Positions 33,684 through 40,819 of a stretch of DNA of 41,174 nucleotides are shown here, one piece after another. The notes under the pieces were generated by a model. It was given only the letters and a program-made list of their open reading frames with translations, did no database searches and was not told where the DNA came from. Both the position numbers and the translations under genes were made by a program. Each line of letters starts with the position of its first letter. Position 1 is the first letter of the stretch. Origin of the DNA: Deltaproteobacteria bacterium (GTDB lineage: Bacteria > Desulfobacterota > Syntrophobacteria > BM002); the NCBI GenBank assembly GCA_020347625.1, contig CP070735.1, positions 2,932,129 through 2,973,302 on the forward strand, given 5' to 3'.

Positions 33684-34250
33684 CTAATGGTGACAGGTGT
33701 CGCAGCTGTTTGAAACATTTTCCCTGGCGTGACAATCTTCGCACACGTGCATCTTCATAATTTCAATGGGGTAGCCAGTAAGGCGGTTTATCTTGACCGG
33801 AGGTGCCTTGATTTCATTTTCCACATCCCGATGGCATACTGAACAGGCCATCTCCGCCATCTTTACATGAGCCACGTGGGAGAAGAAGACATTGTCAGGC
33901 TGCCTGGTGTAAGAGACCCAGGGAATCTCCTTTTCCGGCTCCACAAATTCTGACACCAGTCTTTCCTCGTCCTCGGTCTCACCCTGTACCTCTCCATGAC
34001 ATTCGACACAGGCTGACAACATGGGTTTGCCGGCATAGGTGCCGTCCTCCCGAAAATAGTGGCAATCCTCACAGCTCAAGCCTGCCTCTTCCTGGTGGAT
34101 TTGGTGGTTGTAATTTATCGGCTGGTATTCAGTCGTGTAAAGGAGTTGCGGAAAAACTACCCAACCGACAAACAGGGCACCAGCAAAGCCCACAACAAAG
34201 AGGAGCCAACCTAGTAGACCAGAATCGTGCTTCTTGTTTTCTTCGGTCAT
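33684..34250 (-). CDS. qrcA: Qrc complex multihaem cytochrome c
   Basis: Membrane-anchored periplasmic cytochrome of 188 residues that accepts electrons from cytochrome c3. One uncleaved N-terminal membrane segment is at about 12-36. Five CxxCH motifs are visible: CEDCH, CVECH, CSVCH, CEDCH and CDTCH, the last in the C-terminal SCDTCHH. QrcA of Desulfovibrio is described as hexahaem, so one haem may be missing or bound by a variant motif. GAGG precedes the ATG. As first gene of qrcABCD it is read from a sigma-70-type promoter at 34402-34430. Confidence 0.9.
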   Translation of the reverse strand: MTEENKKHDSGLLGWLLFVVGFAGALFVGWVVFPQLLYTTEYQPINYNHQIHQEEAGLSCEDCHYFREDGTYAGKPMLSACVECHGEVQGETEDEERLVSEFVEPEKEIPWVSYTRQPDNVFFSHVAHVKMAEMACSVCHRDVENEIKAPPVKINRLTGYPIEIMKMHVCEDCHARENVSNSCDTCHH

Positions 34251-34401
34251 GGAACGCCTCGGTAATTTGGAGTGTTGGTTTAAGGAATGGAGGTGAGATA
34301 CTGTGGCGCGGTCCTATTTCCCCACCTGTATCCGTCGCAGGAGGGATTGGAGTCAGGATCACGCTAGAATTAAGCTTTTTTTCACAAGCTGAGTTCGTAT
34401 T

Positions 34402-34430
34402 CTTCTACCGATTTCCTCCCGTTTTGTCAA
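34402..34430 (-). promoter_or_regulatory. Promoter of the qrcABCD operon
   Basis: On the minus strand TTGACA and TAGAAG are 17 bases apart; a second TTGACA lies 16 bases further upstream. The leader to qrcA is about 145 bases. Confidence 0.5.
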
Positions 34431-34483
34431 GTGAAAAGGTTGTCAAACCTACGAAAGAAACCCGCCACCAGGACCGGACTCTC

Positions 34484-34513
34484 TTGACATCGAGGTAAGA
34501 AGTTCCCTATGTT
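34484..34513 (+). promoter_or_regulatory. Possible promoter of the lysR gene
   Basis: TTGACA and TATGTT with an 18-base spacer. If used, the leader of about 290 bases would contain the whole nested palindrome at 34567-34742. Confidence 0.4.
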
Positions 34514-34566
34514 GGAGTTGACCTTACTATTCTCCGGATTAAGCTGTCAGGGTTAACTTGCTTTTT

Positions 34567-34742
34567 GCGCGTAAGGCTTAGGGCACAAGGCCTAGGGCAC
34601 AAGGAAAATAAAGTTGGCAGCGGACAGCTTGCAGCAAGCAGCCAATATTCATCACGACCTGCCAGCTGCTTGCTGCCGGCTGCATGCTGGGCAAGGGCCT
34701 TTGCCCTGTGCCTTGCATCTTGGCCCTGGCGCCTTGCGCCGT
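34567..34742. repeat. Phrase palindrome P, two vocabularies in mirror order
   Basis: Order is A-B-loop-B'-A'. A (34571-34604): AAGGCTTAGGGCACAAGG words. B (34613-34643): GGCAGCGGACAGCTTGCAGC words. Loop 34644-34657. B' (34658-34689): CTGCCAGCTGCTTGCTGCC. A' (34690-34740): GGGCCTTTGCCCTGTGCC and CCTTGCATCTTGG. It stands between the divergent qrcA and lysR genes, 68 bases before the lysR start. Confidence 0.8.
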
Positions 34743-34810
34743 TTTCTTATAGTCTTGGGGCTCACCGCGGAAAGCCTGAAACATTTAAAAACACCCTGGA
34801 AGGATGCACC

Positions 34811-35707
34811 ATGGACCTTCGTCGATTGGAAGTCTTCTGCAAGGTTTATGAATTGAAAAGCTTCTCACGTGCGGGTGAGGCCTCATTGCTTTCCCAGCCG
34901 ACCGTAAGTGAGCATATTCGCCATCTTGAGCACTTACTCGAAGTGCAACTTTTTGACCGCCTTGGTAGGGAGGTGGTTCCAACACGCGCCGGCGAGATCC
35001 TCTATAATTACGCTCGCCGCATGTTGAATCTGAGAAGGGAGGCGAACCGTACCCTGGAACTTTACCGGGGAAAGACCTCTGGGGAATTGGAGCTGGGAGG
35101 CAGTAACATACCGGGCCAGTACATTCTGCCTCCTCTCATTGGCAGCTTCAAAGAGAACTTTACAGATATTCGTATACGGTTGGTTATTTCCGATACCATG
35201 AAAATTACCAACATGGTACTGGAGGGTTCTTTGGAGCTCGGCGTGGTTGGAGCAAAAATGAAGAATAACAAATTGCACTTCGACCAACTTTTTCACGATG
35301 AACTTGTACTGGCGGTATCACCCGACCATAGTTGGGCCAGCCGCACCACCGTTAGCTTAGAGCAGCTCTCAGAGAGTCCCTTTATCATGCGTGAACATGG
35401 CTCGGGGACCAGAATGATGATGCTGGAGATTCTGGAGCAGGCAGGTTTCGATTCCCAGAAGCTGAACGTTGTGGCGGAGATGGGCAGCACCGAGGCCATC
35501 CGGCAAGCGATCAAAGCCAAAGTGGGAGTTTCTATTCTGTCACGCCGTGCCATTGCTGATGACCTTCGCTTTAAGCAACTTCGTCACGTTGCCATCCGAG
35601 GGCTCACCTTTTCCCGTCACTTCTATCTGGTGACCCACATAAAGCGCTCCAGATCGCCTGTGGGACAGGCTTTCGTGGATTTTCTCACAGAAAATCGGGA
35701 CAAGTAA
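34811..35707 (+). CDS. LysR-family transcriptional regulator
   Basis: DNA-binding regulator of 298 residues. The winged HTH covers about 1-60 (MDLRRLEVFCKVYELKSFSR, then LSQPTVSEHIRHLE). The effector domain covers 90-295, with LELGGSNIPGQYILPPLI, ELGVVGAKM and GSTEAIRQAIKAKVGVSILS. This start has AAGGA six bases upstream; the frame is open far upstream, but that part lies in a word palindrome and is not coding. The whole sequence resembles the CysB/CbbR-like clade that NCBI names selenium-metabolism-associated LysR, from memory. It is divergent from qrcA and could control it, but this is only positional. Confidence 0.92.
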   Translation: MDLRRLEVFCKVYELKSFSRAGEASLLSQPTVSEHIRHLEHLLEVQLFDRLGREVVPTRAGEILYNYARRMLNLRREANRTLELYRGKTSGELELGGSNIPGQYILPPLIGSFKENFTDIRIRLVISDTMKITNMVLEGSLELGVVGAKMKNNKLHFDQLFHDELVLAVSPDHSWASRTTVSLEQLSESPFIMREHGSGTRMMMLEILEQAGFDSQKLNVVAEMGSTEAIRQAIKAKVGVSILSRRAIADDLRFKQLRHVAIRGLTFSRHFYLVTHIKRSRSPVGQAFVDFLTENRDK

Positions 35708-35712
35708 GTCAT

Positions 35713-35900
35713 TGATGTGAGATGTGGGATATGGGATTGGAGATTTCAGATTTTAGATTGTAGATTTAGAAATGAAAGAATTTAGGAATTTAGGGATTAG
35801 GGGATTGTGGATTTCGGAATGCGGATATGGGATGTGGGATGTGAGATGTTAATGGATCCTGTTTTTTTCTCACATAGCATGTCTCTCATTCCAGATCGCA
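35713..35900. repeat. Phrase array Q: at least four vocabularies in tandem
   Basis: Reads in order GTGAGATGTGGGATATGGG (35716), GATTTCAGATTTTAGATTG (35742), GAATTTAGGAATTTAGGG (35779), TGGATTTCGGAATGCGGA (35808), then GGGATGTGGGATGTGAGATG (35829). A T run follows, and CTCACATAGCATG plus TCTCATTCC at 35869 gives the reverse complement of the first word. It directly follows the lysR stop. Confidence 0.8.
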
Positions 35901-35922
35901 TTTGGCAGACATCCCTTTGCAC

Positions 35923-35952
35923 TTGACAAAAACTCATCTATGTGTTTATTAG
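35923..35952 (+). promoter_or_regulatory. Promoter of the rpmH-rnpA cluster
   Basis: TTGACA and TATTAG with an 18-base spacer. A second start signal, an extended -10 TGCTAATAT at 35999-36007, lies closer to rpmH. Confidence 0.5.
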
Positions 35953-36063
35953 ATACGCCTTTATGTTCATATTTGCACCCGCTCTGCGCTTTTCCCTTTG
36001 CTAATATAAACAACTAGCACCGGAGTGGGACAGACAAGCGGCTCATAACGGAATAGCAAGAGA

Positions 36064-36198
36064 ATGAAACGTACGTATCAACCAAGCAACACCCGGAGAA
36101 AAAGGACCCATGGCTTTTTGGTCCGAATGCGTAAGAAGTCGGGCCGAAAGGTAATTAGCCGCAGAAGGGCAAAGGGGAGAAAAAGGCTCGCCGTCTAA
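36064..36198 (+). CDS. rpmH: 50S ribosomal protein L34
   Basis: Ribosomal protein of 44 residues, the usual length. The sequence begins [20 protein letters not shown] and ends [12 protein letters not shown], matching L34 across its length. It opens the conserved cluster rpmH-rnpA-yidD-yidC-khpB-mnmE; rnpA starts four bases later. dnaA, often upstream of rpmH, is not here; the lysR gene and a word array occupy that place. Confidence 0.98.
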   Translation: MKRTYQPSNTRRKRTHGFLVRMRKKSGRKVISRRRAKGRKRLAV

Positions 36199-36202
36199 AC
36201 AA

Positions 36203-36625
36203 ATGGGACGGAATGGCAAGAGTCAGGGGAATAAAAATTTTGCCCAGGATCCGCATGGTGGCGCCGGCTCCGTTGAGAAAAAACATTCTGCCTTCAGGAG
36301 ACACGAACGGTTGCGACGCCCAATAGACTTCCAGCTTGCGCTCCGCCACGGAAGCCGTCGCCATACGAAAAACTTCACCATCATCCTGCGGCCAAATGCC
36401 CTGCAATTCACGCGGTTGGGGGTTACGGTTGGTAAGAAGGTAGGGAACGCAGTCAAGCGAAATCGAGTTAAACGCTGCCTTCGCGAGTTTTTTCGTTTAC
36501 ATAAGCACAAGTTGCCACCTTCACATGATCTGGTGATTATAGCCAAGAGGGACGCGGCAACACTTGCTTATCGCGACGTACGCGAGGAATTGGCGGCTGT
36601 GTTAGTGCAAAACAACTGTCCATGA
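36203..36625 (+). CDS. rnpA: Ribonuclease P protein component
   Basis: Basic protein that assists RNase P RNA in tRNA 5' maturation. The body FRRHERLRRPIDFQLAL, the RNR motif region KVGNAVKRNRVKRCLREFFR and the end SHDLVIIAKRDA are typical. The 140-residue reading has about 30 extra N-terminal residues (Gly, Asn, Lys-rich) compared with most RnpA. No other ATG, GTG or TTG is available in frame near the body, so this start 4 bases after rpmH is kept, probably by coupling, since no ribosome site is seen. Confidence 0.94.
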   Translation: MGRNGKSQGNKNFAQDPHGGAGSVEKKHSAFRRHERLRRPIDFQLALRHGSRRHTKNFTIILRPNALQFTRLGVTVGKKVGNAVKRNRVKRCLREFFRLHKHKLPPSHDLVIIAKRDAATLAYRDVREELAAVLVQNNCP

Positions 36626-36843
36626 TCAAAACCATTTTAGTCGCATCAATTCGAGCATACCAGCTCGTCATTTCGCCATGGACCCGCCCGTCCTGCCGCT
36701 TTACCCCCACATGTTCTGAATTCGCCCGCCAGGCCATTGCCACATTCGGTGCAGGCCGGGGTCTGGTGCTTGCCATCCGACGGCTCCTGCGCTGTCATCC
36801 GTTCCATGCCGGCGGTTGCGACCCGGTTGACAACTACCGGTGA
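36622..36843 (+). CDS. yidD: Membrane protein insertion efficiency factor YidD
   Basis: Small membrane-associated protein of 73 residues that aids YidC-dependent insertion. The family core YQLVISPWTRPSCRFTPTCS and CHPFHAGGCDPV is complete with its conserved Cys. The ATG overlaps the rnpA stop codon (ATGA), so it is coupled. Confidence 0.96.
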   Translation: MIKTILVASIRAYQLVISPWTRPSCRFTPTCSEFARQAIATFGAGRGLVLAIRRLLRCHPFHAGGCDPVDNYR

Positions 36844-36985
36844 TACGAAGACGCCACGAAATCTTGCTGATCAACGAGAGGGCAACATAGCCCACTCAGC
36901 GATGGCTACCCCTGAAAAGGGCGGGCCACTGCTCCTAGTTCTCTCATGGCATCAGATTTTTCATCTGCGGCAGGAGCTCTAGAAC

Positions 36986-38656
36986 ATGGAAAAACGTGTC
37001 TTACTGGCGATTGTGCTCTGCATAATAGTGCTGGTCCTGTGGGAGAAGTTCTTCGTTCCCAAAAAACAACCACCTCCACCCACAACCTCCCCAAAGGTTG
37101 AGCAACCTACTCCTGCACCAGCCACGCAAGAAAAGGTAACGCCCGAGATTCCCCCGGCTGCTGTAAGCGAAGCCCCACAGGCAACCGTACCGTCAGTACC
37201 ACCTCCCACCGCGCGACCGGGCCGGGATGTGGTAGTGGAAAGCCCCCTTTACCGTGCAGTCTTTACTGAAAGAGGAGGTCGTCTCAAAAGCTTTGTCTTG
37301 AAGCGCTATCGAGAAACCATAGATGAGAACTCGCCGGGGATGGAGCTAATCAAGACAAGTAGGATCGAGGATCTTCCCCTTGCTTTCAATATTGTCAATC
37401 ATCCAGTCGCAGCTCTGTACCTGGCACCCTATGTGGCCGATCAGACGTCGGTGACAGTAGGCAGTGGAGAGAAGAAAACGCTCACTTTCAAATATGAAGC
37501 TCCTGGTTGGCTGAAAATCAGCCGACAATACATTTTCAATTCGGACAGTTACCTCATCGATCATACTGTGAAGATCGAGAATCTGGGGGCTCAGCCATGG
37601 GGAAATGCCACCAGCTTGAGCCTGATTAACCTGCCTTTTTCCGTTGGGGGCGCAAGCCGTTACAGCTTCCAGGGGCCAGCTCTCTTGGTGAACAACGAGC
37701 TGAATGAGATCAAGTTCAAAAAAATCAAGGGTGGAATGCAATTCCCCGGACCTATCGACTGGATTGCCTACACTAATCAGTACTTCACCATAGCTGTGAT
37801 TCCTCTGAATCAGTTACCCAATTACGCTAAGCTCAGGAGTCTGGATCAGGACACTCAAATGGTGGAGACCTCCCTCTTTGGCCCCCAAGTCATGTTCCAA
37901 CCTGGAATTCAACAGGAATTCCAATATCAGCTCTACATGGGACCCAAGGAGATAAAGACCCTGAAAGCCGCCGATCCCAAGCTGGCGAAGGCGGTCAACT
38001 TCGGCTGGTTTGATGTCATTGCCCAACCCCTGCTCGTCTGTCTGAAATTCTTCCACCGCTTTCTGCACAACTACGGACTGGCAATAATTTTACTTACTGT
38101 ACTGATCAAAATCCTTTTCTGGCCACTCACCCACAAAAGCTACGTATCTATGCAGGCAATGAAGAAACTTCAGCCCAAAATGGCCAAGATAAGGGAAAAA
38201 TATAAAGATGATAAAGAAAAAATGAACCAAGAGATCATGCAGATGTACCGAACCCACAAGGTGAATCCCATGGGCGGTTGTTTGCCCATGGTTTTGCAGA
38301 TTCCTGTTTTCTTCGCCTTATATCGGGTGCTTTACAGCTCTATAGCCATGCGTCATGCTCCCTTCGTCGGGTGGATCAATGATCTCTCAGCACCAGATCG
38401 CTTGTATGTGGGCTTCACTATCCCTTATCTTGGGGGACTTCCTGTACTCACCCTGCTTATGGGCATATCCATGTTTCTCCAGCAAAAGATGACCCCCACT
38501 TCGGCTGATCCAAGACAAGAAAAGATGATGCTCATGATGCCGGTAATTTTTACCGTCTTTTTTGTCAACTTTCCCAGTGGTCTGGTGCTCTACTGGTTGG
38601 TGAACAACATTCTGTCCATTGGGCAACAATACTACATCAACAAGAAAGCAGCCTGA
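36986..38656 (+). CDS. yidC: Membrane protein insertase YidC
   Basis: Sec-associated and independent insertase of 556 residues, the long Gram-negative form. The first membrane segment is at about 4-21, followed by a Pro-rich linker (30-75) and the periplasmic beta domain (80-340). The conserved membrane core has GLAIILLTVLIKILFWPLTH, MGGCLPMVLQIPVFFALYRV and LYWLVNNILSIGQQYYI. AGGAG lies nine bases before the ATG. A 142-base gap separates it from yidD. Confidence 0.97.
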   Translation: MEKRVLLAIVLCIIVLVLWEKFFVPKKQPPPPTTSPKVEQPTPAPATQEKVTPEIPPAAVSEAPQATVPSVPPPTARPGRDVVVESPLYRAVFTERGGRLKSFVLKRYRETIDENSPGMELIKTSRIEDLPLAFNIVNHPVAALYLAPYVADQTSVTVGSGEKKTLTFKYEAPGWLKISRQYIFNSDSYLIDHTVKIENLGAQPWGNATSLSLINLPFSVGGASRYSFQGPALLVNNELNEIKFKKIKGGMQFPGPIDWIAYTNQYFTIAVIPLNQLPNYAKLRSLDQDTQMVETSLFGPQVMFQPGIQQEFQYQLYMGPKEIKTLKAADPKLAKAVNFGWFDVIAQPLLVCLKFFHRFLHNYGLAIILLTVLIKILFWPLTHKSYVSMQAMKKLQPKMAKIREKYKDDKEKMNQEIMQMYRTHKVNPMGGCLPMVLQIPVFFALYRVLYSSIAMRHAPFVGWINDLSAPDRLYVGFTIPYLGGLPVLTLLMGISMFLQQKMTPTSADPRQEKMMLMMPVIFTVFFVNFPSGLVLYWLVNNILSIGQQYYINKKAA

Positions 38657-38723
38657 GTTTGACTCTTACAATCAAAGCTCACTTTCTCACTGCCTCGTTG
38701 CCCGCTTGATTATGGAGGAAACC

Positions 38724-39428
38724 ATGTCATCCATGGAAATTGAAGGAAAATCGGTTGAGGAGGCCATTGAAGCGGCCTGCCAACGTCTCAATCTCGCCGC
38801 AGATCAGTTGGAAATCGAAATTATCTCCCACGGCTCGTCGGGCATCTTTGGCATCGGCACCAGAAATGCTAAGATTTTGGTGTCTCCGAGGGAAGCGAGC
38901 GATGAAGCCCCCCTGGAGGAAGCAAAAGAAATTCTGGAAAACATTCTTACCCACATCCAAATTCCAGCTACTGTAGAAGCCACCTGGTCTGATGACCAGA
39001 TCAAATTGGACATATCTAGCAATGGCTCTGGACTTCTCATCGGCAAGCGTGGTCAGACCCTTCAATCGTTACAGTATATCGTCAACAAGATGTACAACAG
39101 ACAGGCATCTAAGAAGTTCCACATCATTGTGGATACGGAAAATTATCGGGAGAGGAGACGCAAAGCGCTCACCGAGGTGGCTCTGAACTTGGGCAACCGG
39201 GCAAAAAAAACCGGAAAACCTGCTACCAGCAGCCCGATGAGCGCCTACGACCGGCGTATCATCCACCTAGCCCTAAAGGATGACCGCCAGGTGCGGACCA
39301 AAAGCAAGGGGGACGGGGCTATGCGTAAAGTGGTCGTCTTCCCCGTTAAAAAAGATCGTCCTGGCGGAAAAGATAGCAGCCCACCCGACTCCTCGGCCCA
39401 AGCTCCGAGTGGTTCCGGGAGGTCATGA
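38724..39428 (+). CDS. khpB: RNA-binding protein KhpB (Jag)
   Basis: RNA-binding protein of 234 residues. A Jag-N domain covers about 1-54 (GKSVEEAIEAACQRLNL, then GIFGIGTRNAKI). The KH domain (75-150) has the loop GLLIGKRGQTLQSLQ. The R3H domain (155-215) has YRERRRKALTEVA and SPMSAYDRRIIH. I start at the ATG that has GGAGG five bases upstream; another ATG four codons earlier lies in that ribosome site itself. The Ser/Pro-rich tail overlaps mnmE by the ATGA junction. In Firmicutes KhpB pairs with KhpA in cell-size control; here its role is inferred only. Confidence 0.94.
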   Translation: MSSMEIEGKSVEEAIEAACQRLNLAADQLEIEIISHGSSGIFGIGTRNAKILVSPREASDEAPLEEAKEILENILTHIQIPATVEATWSDDQIKLDISSNGSGLLIGKRGQTLQSLQYIVNKMYNRQASKKFHIIVDTENYRERRRKALTEVALNLGNRAKKTGKPATSSPMSAYDRRIIHLALKDDRQVRTKSKGDGAMRKVVVFPVKKDRPGGKDSSPPDSSAQAPSGSGRS

Positions 39429-40819
39429 AACTCAATAAATTCTTCGAAGATACCATTGCCGCCATCGCCACACCAGTGGGGACGGGGGGTATCGGCATCA
39501 TCAAAATTAGCGGCCCCCAGGCCTGGGACATAGGCCGCCAGCTTTTTCATAAATCTGGATCGTTGGAAACCATCCAGTCCCACCACCTATATCACGGCCA
39601 CATCATCGAGCCCAAAACTGGCATCTCCGTGGATGAGGTACTTCTCAGCTTCATGCGCGCACCGACCACCTATACCCGGGAAGACGTGGTTGAGATCAAT
39701 TGTCACAGCGGTCTCGCGGTACTTGACCGTATTCTTGAATTGGTAATTCGGGCAGGCGCCCGCTTGGCGGAACCGGGTGAATTCACCCGGAGGGCTTTCG
39801 TCAATGGCCGCATTGATCTGACCCAGGCGGAAGCGGTTCTGGATCTCGTCAACTCAAAAACCAGAAGAAGCCTTCACCTCGCAAGCGAGCACCTTAGAGG
39901 TGGGCTCCAGGTTATTATTTCTGACTTGCGAGCGCATCTACTGGATATGCTTGCAACGGTGGAAGCTGCCATTGATTTCCCCGAGGAGGATTTGGAACTT
40001 CTGGAAGGAAAAGATCTGGCCGTGCGCTTACGCCAGCAAGTACAAGATCCTATCTCCCAGTTGCTCGAGCACTACGAGGACGGCCGCATCTTGAGAGAAG
40101 GTTTGGCGGTCATTATTGCCGGCAAGCCCAACGTCGGCAAATCCAGTTTGCTCAATAACCTGCTGCGCTCCAATCGTGCTCTGGTCACCCCTATTCCGGG
40201 CACCACCCGTGACGTCATCGAGGAAAGTCTCAGCCTCAGGGGCATTCCTCTGCGACTGATGGATACAGCCGGTCTACGCCAGGCCGACAATATTGTGGAA
40301 CAGCTCGGCATGGAATTCACCAGGGAGCGCTTGGCTCAAGCTGATCTGGTCCTGTTCGTCTTGGACAGGAGCGCATCACTGACACCCGAGGATCGACATA
40401 TTTATGACGACATTGGCAACAAGCCGATGGTCATGATTCTGAATAAGATAGACCTGGAGCTTCATCCTGATTTTGCGGCGATCAGGGATCAATTTGCAGA
40501 TGAAACAATTGTGGAGATCTCTGCCCTCCATGGCGATGGAATGGAATCACTCAAGGATGCCGTTTTCCAGACCATTCTCGGAGGGCGTCTCGACACGGAG
40601 ACTTCAGTGGTAGCTCCCAACCTGCGACACAAGATATGCTTGGAGCAGAGTCTGGCGGCAGTCGATCGGGCTCTGGAACTGCTGGATGGCCACCACTCAG
40701 CCGAACTGGTAGCTCTGGAAATGCAGGAGGCGCTTGCCCAGCTTGGAGAGATCATCGGAGTGACCACAACCGAGGACTTGTTGGATCAGATCTTCAGCCA
40801 GTTTTGTGTGGGCAAGTGA
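39425..40819 (+). CDS. mnmE: tRNA uridine-5-carboxymethylaminomethyl modification GTPase MnmE
   Basis: Modifies the wobble uridine with MnmG. N-terminal folate-binding domain with IAAIATPVGTGGIGIIKISG; GTPase domain at about 225-380 with P-loop GKPNVGKSSLLN near 232, GTTRDV, DTAGLR and NKIDL. The C-terminal FCVGK supplies the Cys used in catalysis. The 464-residue length is normal. It overlaps khpB by four bases, and a strong terminator follows. Confidence 0.98.
   Translation: MKLNKFFEDTIAAIATPVGTGGIGIIKISGPQAWDIGRQLFHKSGSLETIQSHHLYHGHIIEPKTGISVDEVLLSFMRAPTTYTREDVVEINCHSGLAVLDRILELVIRAGARLAEPGEFTRRAFVNGRIDLTQAEAVLDLVNSKTRRSLHLASEHLRGGLQVIISDLRAHLLDMLATVEAAIDFPEEDLELLEGKDLAVRLRQQVQDPISQLLEHYEDGRILREGLAVIIAGKPNVGKSSLLNNLLRSNRALVTPIPGTTRDVIEESLSLRGIPLRLMDTAGLRQADNIVEQLGMEFTRERLAQADLVLFVLDRSASLTPEDRHIYDDIGNKPMVMILNKIDLELHPDFAAIRDQFADETIVEISALHGDGMESLKDAVFQTILGGRLDTETSVVAPNLRHKICLEQSLAAVDRALELLDGHHSAELVALEMQEALAQLGEIIGVTTTEDLLDQIFSQFCVGK

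Noticed and set aside
34565-34810. N-terminal extension of the LysR protein
   Set aside because: The upstream 82 codons are written in word repeats, while the family start and a ribosome site are at 34811.
35713-35900. CRISPR-like array
   Set aside because: The units are degenerate words without constant repeats or unique spacers, and no cas gene is present.
35708-36063. Possible chromosomal origin before rpmH
   Set aside because: The rpmH-mnmE cluster is often near oriC, but no TTATCCACA-type DnaA boxes, AT-rich 13-mers or dnaA gene are seen here or after mnmE.
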